DNA of 64,000 bases from Aeromonas tecta (GTDB taxonomy: Bacteria > Pseudomonadota > Gammaproteobacteria > Enterobacterales > Aeromonadaceae), in the NCBI RefSeq assembly GCF_000820185.1, contig NZ_CDCA01000039.1, forward strand, positions 30,736 to 94,735. The letters run 5' to 3'. A model generated the notes under the pieces. It was not told the origin of the DNA and did no database searches. It worked only from the letters and a program-made list of their open reading frames with translations. Shown in pieces: positions 30,689 to 40,309 of this stretch. Every line of letters begins with the position of its first letter. Position 1 is the stretch's first letter. A program made the position numbers and the translations under genes.

Positions 30689-32332
30689 ATGAATCGCACC
30701 ATCCGTTTTACCCCAGCACGCCACAATCCGGGGATCAAGCCGCTGGTTGTGCTGCTAACCGCCCTGATGGCGCTGCTGTTTTGCCTGCGCAATCCGCTGT
30801 TTCACGGCATGGCCCCCGGCTTTGATGCCTCCTTGTTCGCGGTGATGGGCAAGATGTGGAGTGAGGGCGGGGTGCTGTATCGCGACATGATCGACATCAA
30901 GGGCCCGATGATCTTCGCCCTCGATGCCTTCGGCTATTCCCTCGGCGGCTTCTTCGGGATCTGGCTGCTGGAGTGGGTGCTGTGCTGGCTGGGCCTGCTG
31001 GCGAGCTGGCAAGCCTTTGCCCAACTCGGCCTCTCCCTGCGGGCGCGGCTCGGCAGCATGCTGGCCCTGCTGGCGCTCTACAGTACCCGCTACTACTACG
31101 GCAACATGACCGAGGACTGGACATTCCATCTGGCCCTCATCGCCCAATGGGCCTTCATCACCATGTTGCTGGACAAGCAATTTCGCTGGGGACCGGCGCT
31201 GGTGGCGGCCATCACCTTCGCCATCGTCGCCTGGATGCGCGCCAACAACGGCGCCTTCTGGGGTGCCTGGTATCTGGTACTGTTCTGCCACTGGGCGCTG
31301 CGCGAACAATGGCGCTGTGCCTTCGGCCTGCTCATCTCCAGCCTGCTGGGGCTGGCGCTGATTGGCGGCCCGCTGTTTGCCTACTTCCAGCACTTTGGCC
31401 TGCTGGCTGAATTCAAATACTACGCCTTCGGCATCTTCTTCGAGGGCAGCTATGGCAACGGCTTCTCGCCGGAAGTCGGCGCCGTCGGCCTGCTGCGTAC
31501 CGGCCTCATCATGTTGCTGCCCGCCTTCATCGTGCTGATGATGGGCCGCCGCCAGGAGTGGTACCTGCCCGCCCTCTGCGCCACCCTGTTCGGCGTGCTG
31601 TTTACCCTGATCGCAAATTCCGTCTCCGGCCATGTGTTTGATCACTACGACGTGCTCTATCTGCAATTGGGGCTGCTGCCGCTCGCTTGTCTGCTGGATC
31701 GCAGCGAGCAGCAGTCCGATGCGCTGGGGCTGCTCTGCATCTCGCTGGTGGTGCTGACCGCCAGCTGGTTGTTGGCCCAGCAGCTCGGTTACGGCTGGAG
31801 CACCAAGGAGTGGTCATTGGAGCGGGTGCGGGAAGTGCTCGGCAACAGTCTGCTCTGGGCCCTGCCGGTGCTGATCCTGGTGCCGCTGTGGCGCGCCTGG
31901 GATGTACGCAGCGCGACCCCCTGGCTGGCCTCGCTGGCCATGCTGGCCCTGCTGGTCAACAGCGCCTGGGAGGGCAACCTCAAGGGCAAGCCGTTCAATC
32001 CGCCGGCCCAGGTCAGGGTCGACAGGATCAAGGCCGAAACCGGTCCGACCGACAAGATCTGGGTCGACGGCATCCAGCCGCAGTATTACCTGTGGACCGA
32101 TCGCCAGCCCGCCTCTGCCTATCTGTTCTTCGCCAACGTCAACCCGCCCTATGACGTGCGCGAACGGGTATTGGCCGATATCCAGCGCCAAAATCCCAAG
32201 TTCATCATCGCCAAGCCGGAGCGGGTGGCGGACGAGCTGAAAAAGCCGAGCTCGCCCTCCAGCCTCGCCTTCTATCAATACCTGACCAGCCGCTACCAAG
32301 AGGTGGATCCCGGCCTCTATCGCTTGCGCTGA
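30689..32332 (+). CDS. Predicted polyprenyl-phosphate-sugar membrane glycosyltransferase
   Basis: 547-residue integral membrane protein with about ten hydrophobic helices and a C-terminal soluble domain of roughly 110 residues. The early loop GFDASLFAVMGKMWSEGGVLYRDMIDIKGPM, with acidic residues and the Y-x-D-x-x-D-x-K-G-P pattern, resembles GT39/GT83-type (PMT/ArnT-like) GT-C enzymes that use lipid-linked sugars on the periplasmic side. The C-terminal part (GPTDKIWVDGIQPQYYLWTDRQPASAYLFFANVNPP) is also found in such proteins. Acceptor and sugar are unknown; O-antigen or protein glycosylation are possibilities. AGGAA precedes the ATG. Its leader is the 111-bp repeat array. Confidence 0.7.
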   Translation: MNRTIRFTPARHNPGIKPLVVLLTALMALLFCLRNPLFHGMAPGFDASLFAVMGKMWSEGGVLYRDMIDIKGPMIFALDAFGYSLGGFFGIWLLEWVLCWLGLLASWQAFAQLGLSLRARLGSMLALLALYSTRYYYGNMTEDWTFHLALIAQWAFITMLLDKQFRWGPALVAAITFAIVAWMRANNGAFWGAWYLVLFCHWALREQWRCAFGLLISSLLGLALIGGPLFAYFQHFGLLAEFKYYAFGIFFEGSYGNGFSPEVGAVGLLRTGLIMLLPAFIVLMMGRRQEWYLPALCATLFGVLFTLIANSVSGHVFDHYDVLYLQLGLLPLACLLDRSEQQSDALGLLCISLVVLTASWLLAQQLGYGWSTKEWSLERVREVLGNSLLWALPVLILVPLWRAWDVRSATPWLASLAMLALLVNSAWEGNLKGKPFNPPAQVRVDRIKAETGPTDKIWVDGIQPQYYLWTDRQPASAYLFFANVNPPYDVRERVLADIQRQNPKFIIAKPERVADELKKPSSPSSLAFYQYLTSRYQEVDPGLYRLR

Positions 32333-32509
32333 GTCAGGGAATCTTGGGGGCAAACCGACAGGGCCGTCGTTGGCAACAACGACGGCCCTTTTTCCTTGGC
32401 AAGAGAGGCCCGAGGCCTTGGCATAGAGAGACCCGAGGCGCCCCGATGGTTTCCAAGCCAGGGCTTCATGACTACAATGGCGCTCTTTTTTGAGTGAAAG
32501 TGACGAATC

Positions 32510-33013
32510 ATGGCGGAACTGACCTATCTGGGAGGCTACTCCGAGCCCCTCAAGGCCCAGGTGCAACAGCTGATCACGGCGGGCAAGCTGGGCGACGTAC
32601 TGGCCAAACGCTATCCGGAGACACATGCGGTCCAGAGTGACAAGGCGCTGCTGGCCTATACCATGGAGCTGAAGAATCGCTACCTGAAGAGCTCCTCGCC
32701 CCTCTCCAAGGTGATCTTCGATGGCAAGATCAACGTGATCAAAGATGCCCTCGGCCTGCACACCTATGTCAGCCGGATCCAGGGCAACAAACTCAAGGCC
32801 AAGAACGAGATCCGCATCGCGGCCCTGTTCAAGGAAGCCCATCCGGCCTTTCTGAAGATGATAGTGGTGCACGAACTGGCCCATCTCAAAGAGAAGGATC
32901 ACAACAAGGCCTTCTACCAGCTCTGCCAGCATATGGAACCGGACTATCATCAACTGGAGTTCGATCTCAGGCTCTGGCTCACCTGGCGCGATATCGAGCG
33001 GGCCCGCGGCTGA
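32510..33013 (+). CDS. YgjP-like metallopeptidase domain protein
   Basis: 167-residue cytoplasmic protein of the YgjP/WLM (DUF45) metallopeptidase group. The zinc motif is MIVVHELAHLKEKDHNKAFYQLCQHMEPDY near residues 117-145: HELAH supplies two zinc ligands and a Glu, and the downstream His in KDH is the likely third ligand. Upstream KSSSPLSKVIFDGKIN is a family-like strand. Substrate is unknown. Followed 24 bp later by the DUF2927 gene with a strong ribosome binding site, suggesting a two-gene unit. Confidence 0.8.
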   Translation: MAELTYLGGYSEPLKAQVQQLITAGKLGDVLAKRYPETHAVQSDKALLAYTMELKNRYLKSSSPLSKVIFDGKINVIKDALGLHTYVSRIQGNKLKAKNEIRIAALFKEAHPAFLKMIVVHELAHLKEKDHNKAFYQLCQHMEPDYHQLEFDLRLWLTWRDIERARG

Positions 33014-33037
33014 ATCACCGGTTTGCAAGGAGGCAAC

Positions 33038-33838
33038 ATGATCCCATGGCGACGCTCTGGTCACCCACTCCGGCTAGGATGGCTGTGGCTGGCAGCCTTG
33101 CTGCCGCTCCCCTCCCAGGCAGCCGAGCGCTGGCAGAGTGACGACTACCTGATCCAAAGCTTCTTCGAGGTCGCCATGAAGCGCGAATATGGCCATGCCC
33201 AGCATGTGCGCTTCTCCCGCTGGCAGGGGCCGATTCGCCTCAAACTCATCAACGAGTTTGGTGACAAACCGCTGCAGGCCGAGGTGGTCAAGATCCAGAG
33301 CCAGCACCTGGCCAGGATCACCGGTCAACCCATCCGGCTCGTCAACGACAATGCCAATCTTACCCTCATCATGACCAAGCGCCAGCAGATGGCGAGCTGG
33401 GCCAGCCGCACCATAGGCCGGGATGACTCGGTCAAGATCGCGCTCCAGGAGGGGGTCTGCCTGGCCAATTTTGCCACCAACGCCCGCTACGAGATCACCC
33501 GTGCCACCATCATCATCCCGGTGGACTACAGCCGGGCCAAGGGGCGTTTTCTGGACTGCGTGGTGGAAGAGCTCACTCAGGTGATGGGACTCCCCAACGA
33601 TTCTGACAAGGTATTTCCCTCCATCTTCAATGACCACAGCATCGACAGCTTCCCGACCGGGCTCGATTATGTACTGCTCAAGCTCGCCTATCATCCGGCC
33701 CTGCATGCCGGCATGACCGCCGACGAGGTGCGCAGCGCCCTGCCGATCGCCCTCAAGGCCCTGCGTGCCAATGGGGATATCGCCGAGGCCGATCGCCGCG
33801 TGCAGGTAGAGAGCCTCAAGCGCTGGAGCGGCTTGTGA
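33038..33838 (+). CDS. DUF2927 secreted protein
   Basis: 266 residues. The N terminus MIPWRRSGHPLRLGWLWLAALLPLPSQAAE is a signal peptide with predicted cleavage after SQA, so the product is exported. The C-terminal half matches the DUF2927 pattern: CVVEELTQVMGLPNDSDKVFPSIFND...GLDYVLLKLAYHPALHAGMTADEVR. EELTQ sits where many peptidase-like relatives have a catalytic motif, but no activity is known to me. AAGGAGG with good spacing fixes the ATG at 33038. It follows the YgjP-like gene closely and ends in a terminator shared with the convergent dinI-like gene. Confidence 0.78.
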   Translation: MIPWRRSGHPLRLGWLWLAALLPLPSQAAERWQSDDYLIQSFFEVAMKREYGHAQHVRFSRWQGPIRLKLINEFGDKPLQAEVVKIQSQHLARITGQPIRLVNDNANLTLIMTKRQQMASWASRTIGRDDSVKIALQEGVCLANFATNARYEITRATIIIPVDYSRAKGRFLDCVVEELTQVMGLPNDSDKVFPSIFNDHSIDSFPTGLDYVLLKLAYHPALHAGMTADEVRSALPIALKALRANGDIAEADRRVQVESLKRWSGL

Positions 33839-33920
33839 GGGTGTCGTTCTATCCTGGCTCCGATAACGGTCTAAACTAGCAGCGGCTCGTCCGCCCTCGT
33901 CAATGGACGCGCAAGAATGC

Positions 33921-33947
33921 AAAACGCAGCCCAGTGGCTGCGTTTTA
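33921..33947. terminator. Bidirectional terminator between DUF2927 and dinI-like genes
   Basis: AAAACGCAGCC-CAGT-GGCTGCGTTTTA hairpin with A and T tracts. Confidence 0.85.
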
Positions 33948-34010
33948 TGTGCTGTGGAGATGAGTCGGTGTCAGTTGCCTGACTACTTCATCAAACCCGG
34001 TTGCCCTTGC

Positions 34011-34265
34011 TCAGGCGTCGGCGTTTTCCGCTTCGGGCATCCAGCTGTCGGCATTTTCCCACACCTCCTGCACCATGGCCTCCGCCAACTCTTTGTCTTC
34101 CTTGCTGGCGCGACTGACCGTCAGTGCCATGGCGTTGCCCGGAGCGACCCGTACATGCAAGTCGGGAAACTTTTCCCCCAATTGCTTGAGCAGCTCCTGC
34201 CGCAATGCCTCCATGGTCAAGGTGGGGATCTGGTGTTTTCTGTCGATGATGATTTCCAGGCGCAT
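34011..34265 (-). CDS. dinI: DinI-like family protein
   Basis: 84 residues, close to E. coli DinI (81). DinI modulates RecA filaments, stabilising them and tempering LexA/UmuD cleavage in the SOS response. Recognisable features are the beta start MRLEIIIDRKH and the C-terminal helix KEDKELAEAMVQEVWENADSWMPEAENADA with the acidic patch used to contact RecA. The ATG at 34265 follows GGAGAAG; an in-frame ATG five codons up (34280) has no better site. A near-perfect SOS box lies just upstream, so SOS induction is expected. The symbol follows family similarity. Confidence 0.85.
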   Translation of the reverse strand: MRLEIIIDRKHQIPTLTMEALRQELLKQLGEKFPDLHVRVAPGNAMALTVSRASKEDKELAEAMVQEVWENADSWMPEAENADA

Positions 34266-34287
34266 AGGATTCTTCTCCATGATACAT

Positions 34288-34307
34288 GACTGTATTTTTA
34301 TACAGTA
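34288..34307 (-). promoter_or_regulatory. LexA (SOS) box of the dinI-like gene
   Basis: CTGTATTTTTATACAG at 34290-34305 keeps both CTG/CAG ends and the AT-rich centre of the consensus CTGTATATATATACAG, differing at two central bases. The centre is about 32 bases before the start codon at 34265. Confidence 0.93.
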
Positions 34308-34499
34308 AACAGAAAAAGTAAAGAGGCCGCTTATCAGATCCCCGTCAGGACGCCAATCAAACCGCCCCTCATGCCATTCATCATGAGGAATCTGCCATTC
34401 ATGGGGGCACAGTGTGCGCGCCATACAGCAGTGACAGACGGCGCGATGAGGAAAATTGAAACAGCATCAAGATAAACACTGCGATACTTGCATCACAAA

Positions 34500-34518
34500 T
34501 ACAAAACGCTGTTTTGAT
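34500..34518. promoter_or_regulatory. Candidate KdgR operator before kduI
   Basis: TACAAAACGCTGTTTTGAT contains the perfect palindrome CAAAAC-GCT-GTTTTG and matches the recalled KdgR consensus AATRAAAYRNYRTTTYATT at all but four positions. It lies about 85 bp before the kduI start. The wider spacer 34308-34600 has no supported gene. Confidence 0.55.
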
Positions 34519-34600
34519 TTTTATTTTTTGTTTGGTAGGATTATAACCACTGAAGACACACCCGCTTGCCAACGCCCGAGGGCGATTACCGAGGTTAATT

Positions 34601-35437
34601 ATGCAAATTCGTCAAAGTATCCACAGCGATCATGCCAAACAGCTGGACACTCAGGGTCTGCGCCGTGAATTCCTGGTAGAAGAGATCTTCACGCCGGATC
34701 AGCTGACCATGACCTATAGCCACATCGATCGCATCGTGTTTGGTGGCATGATGCCGGTGCACGGCACCCTCGGGTTCTCGGATGAGCTGGGCAAGACCTT
34801 CGGTGTCAGCTACTTCCTCGAGCGCCGCGAGCTCGGCCTCATCAACATCGGCGGCCCCGGTGTGGTGGTGGTGGATGGCACCACCTTCGAAATCGGCAAC
34901 GCCGAGGCGCTGTATGTCGGCATGGGTGCCCGCGCGCTGAGCTTTGCCAGCGTCGATGCCTCACAACCGGCCAAGTTCTACTACAACAGCGCCCCGGCCC
35001 ACATGCACTTCCCGACCCGCAAAGTCACCCAGGATCAAGCCTCGCCAAGCACCATCGGCGAAGCGGCCACCAGCAACCGTCGCACTATCTACAAATACCT
35101 GGTACCGGACGTGCTGCCGACCTGCCAACTGGTGATGGGCATGACCCAGCTGGAAGAGGGCAGCCTGTGGAACACCATGCCTTGCCACACCCACGAGCGC
35201 CGCATGGAGGTCTACTTCTACTTCAACATGAAAGACGATGCCGCCGTGTTCCACATGATGGGCAAGCCGGACGAGACCCGTCATCTGCTGGTGCACAACG
35301 AGCAGGCCGTCATCTCCCCAAGCTGGTCCATCCACTCCGGCGTCGGCACCCAGGCCTACACCTTCATCTGGGGCATGGTCGGCGAGAACCAGGTGTTCGG
35401 CGACATGGATCACGTGGCCGTCAAGGATCTGCGCTAA
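34601..35437 (+). CDS. kduI: 5-Dehydro-4-deoxy-D-glucuronate isomerase
   Basis: Converts 5-keto-4-deoxyuronate (DKI), from unsaturated uronate oligosaccharides, to 2,5-diketo-3-deoxygluconate. 278 residues, the length of the E. coli enzyme. The zinc site is [16 protein letters not shown] near 195-210 plus [23 protein letters not shown], and the N-terminal [30 protein letters not shown] is typical. GAGG precedes the ATG. First gene of the uronate cluster, 84 bp before kduD, with which it is probably cotranscribed under KdgR. Confidence 0.96.
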   Translation: MQIRQSIHSDHAKQLDTQGLRREFLVEEIFTPDQLTMTYSHIDRIVFGGMMPVHGTLGFSDELGKTFGVSYFLERRELGLINIGGPGVVVVDGTTFEIGNAEALYVGMGARALSFASVDASQPAKFYYNSAPAHMHFPTRKVTQDQASPSTIGEAATSNRRTIYKYLVPDVLPTCQLVMGMTQLEEGSLWNTMPCHTHERRMEVYFYFNMKDDAAVFHMMGKPDETRHLLVHNEQAVISPSWSIHSGVGTQAYTFIWGMVGENQVFGDMDHVAVKDLR

Positions 35438-35521
35438 TTCCCCACTCCATCCCGGGCAGTCTGCACTGCCCGTCTTCCCCCATTTACATCTGCCACTTCG
35501 GGTGGCAGTAGAGGAAACAAG

Positions 35522-36283
<762 letters not shown>

Positions 36284-36296
36284 GCCCTCAGCATGC

Positions 36297-36322
36297 AAAA
36301 AGGCGCCGATGGCGCCTTTTTT
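36297..36322 (+). terminator. Rho-independent terminator after kduD
   Basis: AAAAAGGCGCC-GAT-GGCGCC followed by TTTTTT. Confidence 0.88.
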
Positions 36323-36350
36323 CGTTCTTGTCATCACGGATATTCGTTCC

Positions 36351-36881
36351 ATGTCGCTCGACTCCCCCTGGTTAGCCCAACTACTCGGCCTGCTGGCCTG
36401 GGCCATCGGTGCCAGCGCCTTCCTGCAACGCCAGGATACCAAACTGCGGCGGCTGCTGACCCTCAATGGAGTGCTCCTGACTCTGCACTTCCTGCTGCTC
36501 GGCGCCACGGCCGCCGCCATCAACTGCCTGCTGTGCGCGATCCGGACCTGGGTCTCCGGCCATTATCGCACCCCGGCCGTCATGCTGTTGTTCATTGCCC
36601 TGGCCTGGGGATTGGTGCTGCCTCAGCTGACCGATCCCGCCCAACTGCTCACCCTGGTAGGTACCACGCTGAGTACCTACGCACTGTTCCGATTACAGGG
36701 GTTATCACTGCGCTGGTGCATGCTGGCCAGCAGTCTGTGCTGGGTCATTCACAATATCTGGGCGGGATCGATAGGGGGGATCTTGCTGGAGGGGATGTTT
36801 CTCGTCATCAATGGCTACACCATCTTGTCACTCTATCGCAGCCAGCGTAGGGGCTCGCCAGAGCCAGACAAGGTTCGATAA
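36351..36881 (+). CDS. YgjV family inner-membrane protein
   Basis: 176 residues with about six hydrophobic helices, similar to E. coli YgjV (inner membrane, unknown function). MSLDSPWLAQLLGLLAWAIGASAFLQRQDTKLRRLLTLNGVLLTLHFLLLGATAAAINCLLCAIRTWVS is family-like, with the charged QRQD..KLRR loop after helix 1. A longer frame from 36264 would run through the kduD terminator, so the ATG at 36351 is preferred, although its ribosome binding site is weak. Position between kduD and kdgR is probably incidental, but a link to the uronate pathway cannot be excluded. Confidence 0.75.
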   Translation: MSLDSPWLAQLLGLLAWAIGASAFLQRQDTKLRRLLTLNGVLLTLHFLLLGATAAAINCLLCAIRTWVSGHYRTPAVMLLFIALAWGLVLPQLTDPAQLLTLVGTTLSTYALFRLQGLSLRWCMLASSLCWVIHNIWAGSIGGILLEGMFLVINGYTILSLYRSQRRGSPEPDKVR

Positions 36882-36963
36882 GCGAGATGATTTAGGGATG
36901 CCAGCCAAGTGCGACTGGCATCCCTCATTTCATGGGAGAAGGAGTGAACCTGAACTCGACGCC

Positions 36964-37758
36964 TCAGCGCGGGGTAAAGGGGTAGTCGTGATAACCCAGC
37001 TCCGCCGAGATGTGGCCTGCGGCCTCATGCAGCAGACGGATGAGCTCGGCTCGCTTGCTCTCGTCAAAACGCACGACCGGCAGTGACAGAGAAAGCCCGG
37101 TGATGATGCGCCCCATCCGGTTATAGATAGGGACCGCAAAACAGCGCAGCCCATGCTCGTTCTCTTCGTTGTCTTCCGCGTAACCCAGCTCACGCACCCG
37201 TACCAGCTCCGCCAGCACTTCATCGATGTTGGCCAGGGTGTGCTCGGTGAAGCGCTCGAAGGTCACGTTGGCCAGCATGCTGCGCACTTCCTCTTCCGGC
37301 AACCAGGCCATCATCACCTTGCCAAGGCCGGTGCTGTAGAGCGGGCAGCGACGCCCGATGCGCGAATACATCCTCAGGTTGTATTCGGAATCGATCTTGT
37401 GCAGATAGACGACGCTGTCTTCGTCAAGCGTCCCCAGGTGCAGCGTCTCCTTGGTCAACTTGCCCAGCCGATGCATCTGGACATCGGCTATCTGGATCAA
37501 GTCCTGATAACCCAGTGCCTTGCCGCCCAGCTCGAACAGCTTCAGGCTCAAGGTATATTTGTCCGTCTCCCCTTCCTGCTTGACGTAACCCAGGGTCTTC
37601 ATCGTCTGCAAGAAGCGATAGACGGTGCTCTTGGACATCATGATCCGCTGGGACAGCTCGGTGACGCCTATCTCTTTTTGTTCGCCCAGTGCCTGCAAGA
37701 TGCCAAACACCTTCAATACCGACGACACAGAATCCGGCGAATTATCTACCACTGACAT
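36964..37758 (-). CDS. kdgR: IclR-family repressor KdgR
   Basis: Transcriptional repressor of KDG/uronate catabolism, released by KDG. 264 residues: winged helix-turn-helix SVLKVFGILQALGEQKEIGVTELSQRIMMSKSTVYRFLQTMKTLGYV at 12-58, then the IclR effector domain with GLGKVMMAWLP, ENEHGLRCFAVPIYNRMG and AGHISAELGY. Strong similarity to E. coli/Dickeya KdgR in the recognition helix (SKSTVYRFLQTMKTLG). Divergent from kdgK, with operator-like sites between the two genes, and close to kduID, so all are likely targets, including itself. Confidence 0.95.
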   Translation of the reverse strand: MSVVDNSPDSVSSVLKVFGILQALGEQKEIGVTELSQRIMMSKSTVYRFLQTMKTLGYVKQEGETDKYTLSLKLFELGGKALGYQDLIQIADVQMHRLGKLTKETLHLGTLDEDSVVYLHKIDSEYNLRMYSRIGRRCPLYSTGLGKVMMAWLPEEEVRSMLANVTFERFTEHTLANIDEVLAELVRVRELGYAEDNEENEHGLRCFAVPIYNRMGRIITGLSLSLPVVRFDESKRAELIRLLHEAAGHISAELGYHDYPFTPR

Positions 37759-37793
37759 GTAAACCTCCTGCTGAAACCCGTCGTTTCATTATA

Positions 37794-37812
37794 TTTGAAA
37801 CAATGTCGCAAT
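37794..37812. promoter_or_regulatory. Candidate KdgR operator near kdgR
   Basis: TTTGAAACAATGTCGCAAT matches the left arm and centre of the KdgR consensus but the right arm is degenerate; it overlaps the inverted pair TTTCA (37784-37788)/TGAAA (37796-37800), 26-40 bp before the kdgR start. Possible autoregulatory site. Confidence 0.4.
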
Positions 37813-38007
37813 CATAGCCATGAGCCCTCTGATGGGCCTCTTTCGGCATCGATTTTCTCCTGCGTCAGGCGCAATCCCCCGCTTTCGGTGATCCCGCTCA
37901 CACACGGTCAAGCGTTGGCTAGGTGGTGAGTATCACCAACTCCCAAAACCACTTGAGGTGGGGAGTTATCCCTCCCAGCGAGCAATATTTGCGCTCAATC
38001 ACACTTT

Positions 38008-38026
38008 AATGAAATGGCGTTTCAAT
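38008..38026. promoter_or_regulatory. KdgR operator of the kdgK operon
   Basis: AATGAAATGGCGTTTCAAT matches AATRAAAYRNYRTTTYATT at 18 of 19 positions, 60-78 bp before the kdgK ATG. An extra half site TTTCATT follows at 38043-38049. Together with the divergent kdgR gene this strongly indicates KdgR control. Confidence 0.85.
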
Positions 38027-38085
38027 TCATTTGATAGTTTCGTTTCATTAAATAGAATGGGCACATCATAAAAGTGGGAGGACAT

Positions 38086-39054
38086 ATGTCTATCAAGGTT
38101 GCCGTCATCGGCGAGTGCATGATCGAGTTATCCGAAAGCAAGACGGATCTCGTGCGCCATTTTGGAGGGGATACCCTCAACACCGCCATCTACCTGACCC
38201 GCGCCAACCCCGAGTTGACCGTGCACTATGTGACCGCCATGGGGACCGATGCGATGAGCGGCGCCATGATGGCCCAGTGGCAACAGGAAGGCGTTCACAC
38301 CAGTCTGGTACAGCGCCTGGACAACAAACTGCCCGGTCTCTATCTCATCGAAACCGATGAACAGGGTGAGCGCACCTTCCACTACTGGCGGAGCGATGCT
38401 GCGGCCCGTTACTGGCTGCAAGGGCCCGACGCCCAGCAGGTCTGCCAGACGTTGCGCGGGTTTGACTACCTCTATCTGAGCGGCATCAGCCTCGCCATTC
38501 TCTCCCCCGCCGACAGGACTACCCTGCTCCAGCTGTTGGCCGAGTACCGGGCTGCCGGCGTGAAGATAGCCTTTGACAACAACTACCGCCCCCGGCTGTG
38601 GGAAAGCAAAGCCGCGACCCAGCAGACCTATCGCGCCATGCTGGCCCTGACCGACATCGCCTTCCTGACCCTGGATGACGAATTCGCCTTGTGGGGCGAC
38701 AGCCAGGAGAGTCAGACCCTGGCGCGGACTCAGGCGCTCGGGGTTGGCGAGATTGTCATCAAACGGGGCGCCGAACCCTGCCTCATCGTGCAGGGCGAAC
38801 AACGCGATGAAGTGCCTGCGGTGGAACTTGCCAAGGCCCAAGTGATCGATACCACGGCGGCTGGCGACTCTTTCAGCGCCGGCTACCTCGCCAAGCGGCT
38901 GGCCCAGGCTTCGGCACGGGAGGCGGCATGCTATGCCCACCTGCTGGCCAGCACCGTCATCCAGCATCGCGGAGCCATCATTCCCCTGCCGGCCATGCCG
39001 GCGACCCACACTCTTACCCCTTCCTGTGAGGCATCCCATGTCAACATTGCTTGA
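38086..39054 (+). CDS. kdgK: 2-Dehydro-3-deoxygluconokinase
   Basis: PfkB-family kinase that phosphorylates KDG to KDPG with ATP. 322 residues. GECMIELSESKTDLVRHFGGDTLNTAIYLTR at the N terminus is the substrate-binding region, and DTTAAGDSFSAGYLAKRLAQ near 265 is the PfkB signature 2 with the catalytic Asp in AGDSF. FDNNYRPRLW is typical of KdgK. GGGAGGA sets the ATG at 38086. Overlaps eda by 17 bp, so translation is coupled to the aldolase that uses its product. Confidence 0.96.
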   Translation: MSIKVAVIGECMIELSESKTDLVRHFGGDTLNTAIYLTRANPELTVHYVTAMGTDAMSGAMMAQWQQEGVHTSLVQRLDNKLPGLYLIETDEQGERTFHYWRSDAAARYWLQGPDAQQVCQTLRGFDYLYLSGISLAILSPADRTTLLQLLAEYRAAGVKIAFDNNYRPRLWESKAATQQTYRAMLALTDIAFLTLDDEFALWGDSQESQTLARTQALGVGEIVIKRGAEPCLIVQGEQRDEVPAVELAKAQVIDTTAAGDSFSAGYLAKRLAQASAREAACYAHLLASTVIQHRGAIIPLPAMPATHTLTPSCEASHVNIA

Positions 39055-39658
39055 AAAACTGTCGACCCTGAAGATCATCCCCGTCATCGCCATCAAAAAT
39101 GCCGATGATGCCGTGGCCCTTGGCCGTGCCCTGATGGACAACGGCATGCCAAGTGCGGAGATCACCTTCCGTACCCCTGCCGCCGCCGATGCCATCCGTC
39201 AGCTGCGCGCCGCCTTCCCCGACATGATCATCGGTGCCGGCACCGTCCTCACCACAACTCAGGTGGATCACGCCATCGATGCCGGGGTGGACTTCATCGT
39301 GAGCCCCGGCTTCAACCCGCGCATCGTCCAGTATTGCCAGGCGCGTGGCGTATTGATGATCCCTGGCGTCAACAACCCCAGCATGGTCGAGCAGGCGATG
39401 GAGCTGGGCCTGCGTACCCTCAAGTTCTTCCCCGCTGAACCCTCAGGTGGTCTGCCCATGCTCAAGGCGATGAGCGCCGTCTACCCGGTCCGTTTCATGC
39501 CGACCGGCGGTGTAAGCCCGAGCAATGTGAAGGATTACCTGGCATTGGGATCGGTGTTCGCCTGTGGCGGCACCTGGATGGTGCCCGCCGATCTCATCGA
39601 TCGGCAGGAGTGGGAACAGATCGGCGCCCTGGTCCGTGAGGCCATGGCCGCACTCTGA
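39038..39658 (+). CDS. eda: KDPG/KHG aldolase
   Basis: Bifunctional 2-keto-3-deoxy-6-phosphogluconate / 4-hydroxy-2-oxoglutarate aldolase: KDPG to pyruvate and glyceraldehyde-3-phosphate, class I TIM barrel. 206 residues. Catalytic Glu is in SAEITFRTPAAADAIR near 45 and the Schiff-base lysine in TLKFFPAEPSGGLPMLKA near 133. MPTGGVSPSNVKDYLAL near 160 is the phosphate-binding region. Start ATG 39038 inside kdgK; upstream in-frame codons would extend deeply into kdgK. This KDPG-forming arm feeds the Entner-Doudoroff exit. Confidence 0.94.
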   Translation: MSTLLEKLSTLKIIPVIAIKNADDAVALGRALMDNGMPSAEITFRTPAAADAIRQLRAAFPDMIIGAGTVLTTTQVDHAIDAGVDFIVSPGFNPRIVQYCQARGVLMIPGVNNPSMVEQAMELGLRTLKFFPAEPSGGLPMLKAMSAVYPVRFMPTGGVSPSNVKDYLALGSVFACGGTWMVPADLIDRQEWEQIGALVREAMAAL

Positions 39659-39773
39659 TGATGACGGGGGCCCGGCAATCGAGCTCCCGACTAACCAACA
39701 CGCTTGTCTCTATTTCATCCTCTCGGCTGCCATCAGCGATCAGGACGAACAATATAAAAAGGAAGATCCGCGG

Positions 39774-40247
39774 ATGATCATCGGTAATTTGCAACGGCTC
39801 GATATGGCCATGTTGCCAGCCCCCCTCTTGCAGCTCTTGAGCCGTGAGGAATGTTCTCATCAAAACCTGCTTAATAAGGAAGATGGTAAATATGACATTA
39901 TCGACAATGCCGTTTTCTATCTTATATCCAGCCCGGTCACGGCAGATGAAAGCAATATAAAAAGCGAATTCCATGAGCAATACCTAGACATTCAGATATT
40001 GCTCACCGGTCAGGAAATTATCGCCACCAGCGCCACTATTTCCTCCCCCCATGGCTATCAGCAGAGCAAACCCGATCTGATATTCGTCGAGAATGACGAG
40101 ATAACCACCAGGGTCATGCTTGAAGCCGGTGACTTTGCCATTTTCTATCCCGGCGAAGTGCATCGTCCGACCTGCCAGATTGATGCCCCAGACAGAATTA
40201 AAAAAGCCGTGTTCAAGATCAGAAAAACCTGGTTAGCCAGCCACTGA
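39774..40247 (+). CDS. YhcH/YjgK/YiaL (DUF386) family protein
   Basis: 157 residues of the cupin-like DUF386 family: MIIGNLQRLDMAMLPAPLLQLL at the start, EFHEQYLDIQILLTGQEIIATS near 60-80 and GDFAIFYPGEVHRPTCQ near 120-137, which carries the Glu/His/His set expected to bind metal. Members are linked to sugar-acid or sialic acid metabolism (YhcH, YiaL) and biofilm dispersal (TabA). Here it lies between eda and kdgT in the KdgR cluster, suggesting a role in handling a uronate intermediate, for example anomer or epimer conversion. Base composition is AT-richer than neighbours. Start chosen at ATG 39774 with AGGAAG upstream. Confidence 0.82.
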   Translation: MIIGNLQRLDMAMLPAPLLQLLSREECSHQNLLNKEDGKYDIIDNAVFYLISSPVTADESNIKSEFHEQYLDIQILLTGQEIIATSATISSPHGYQQSKPDLIFVENDEITTRVMLEAGDFAIFYPGEVHRPTCQIDAPDRIKKAVFKIRKTWLASH

Positions 40248-40309
40248 TCTGCAAACACCATCGATAACCAAAATTTTAATTACTCTGTTTTATAACAAAT
40301 GAGGTTGGT

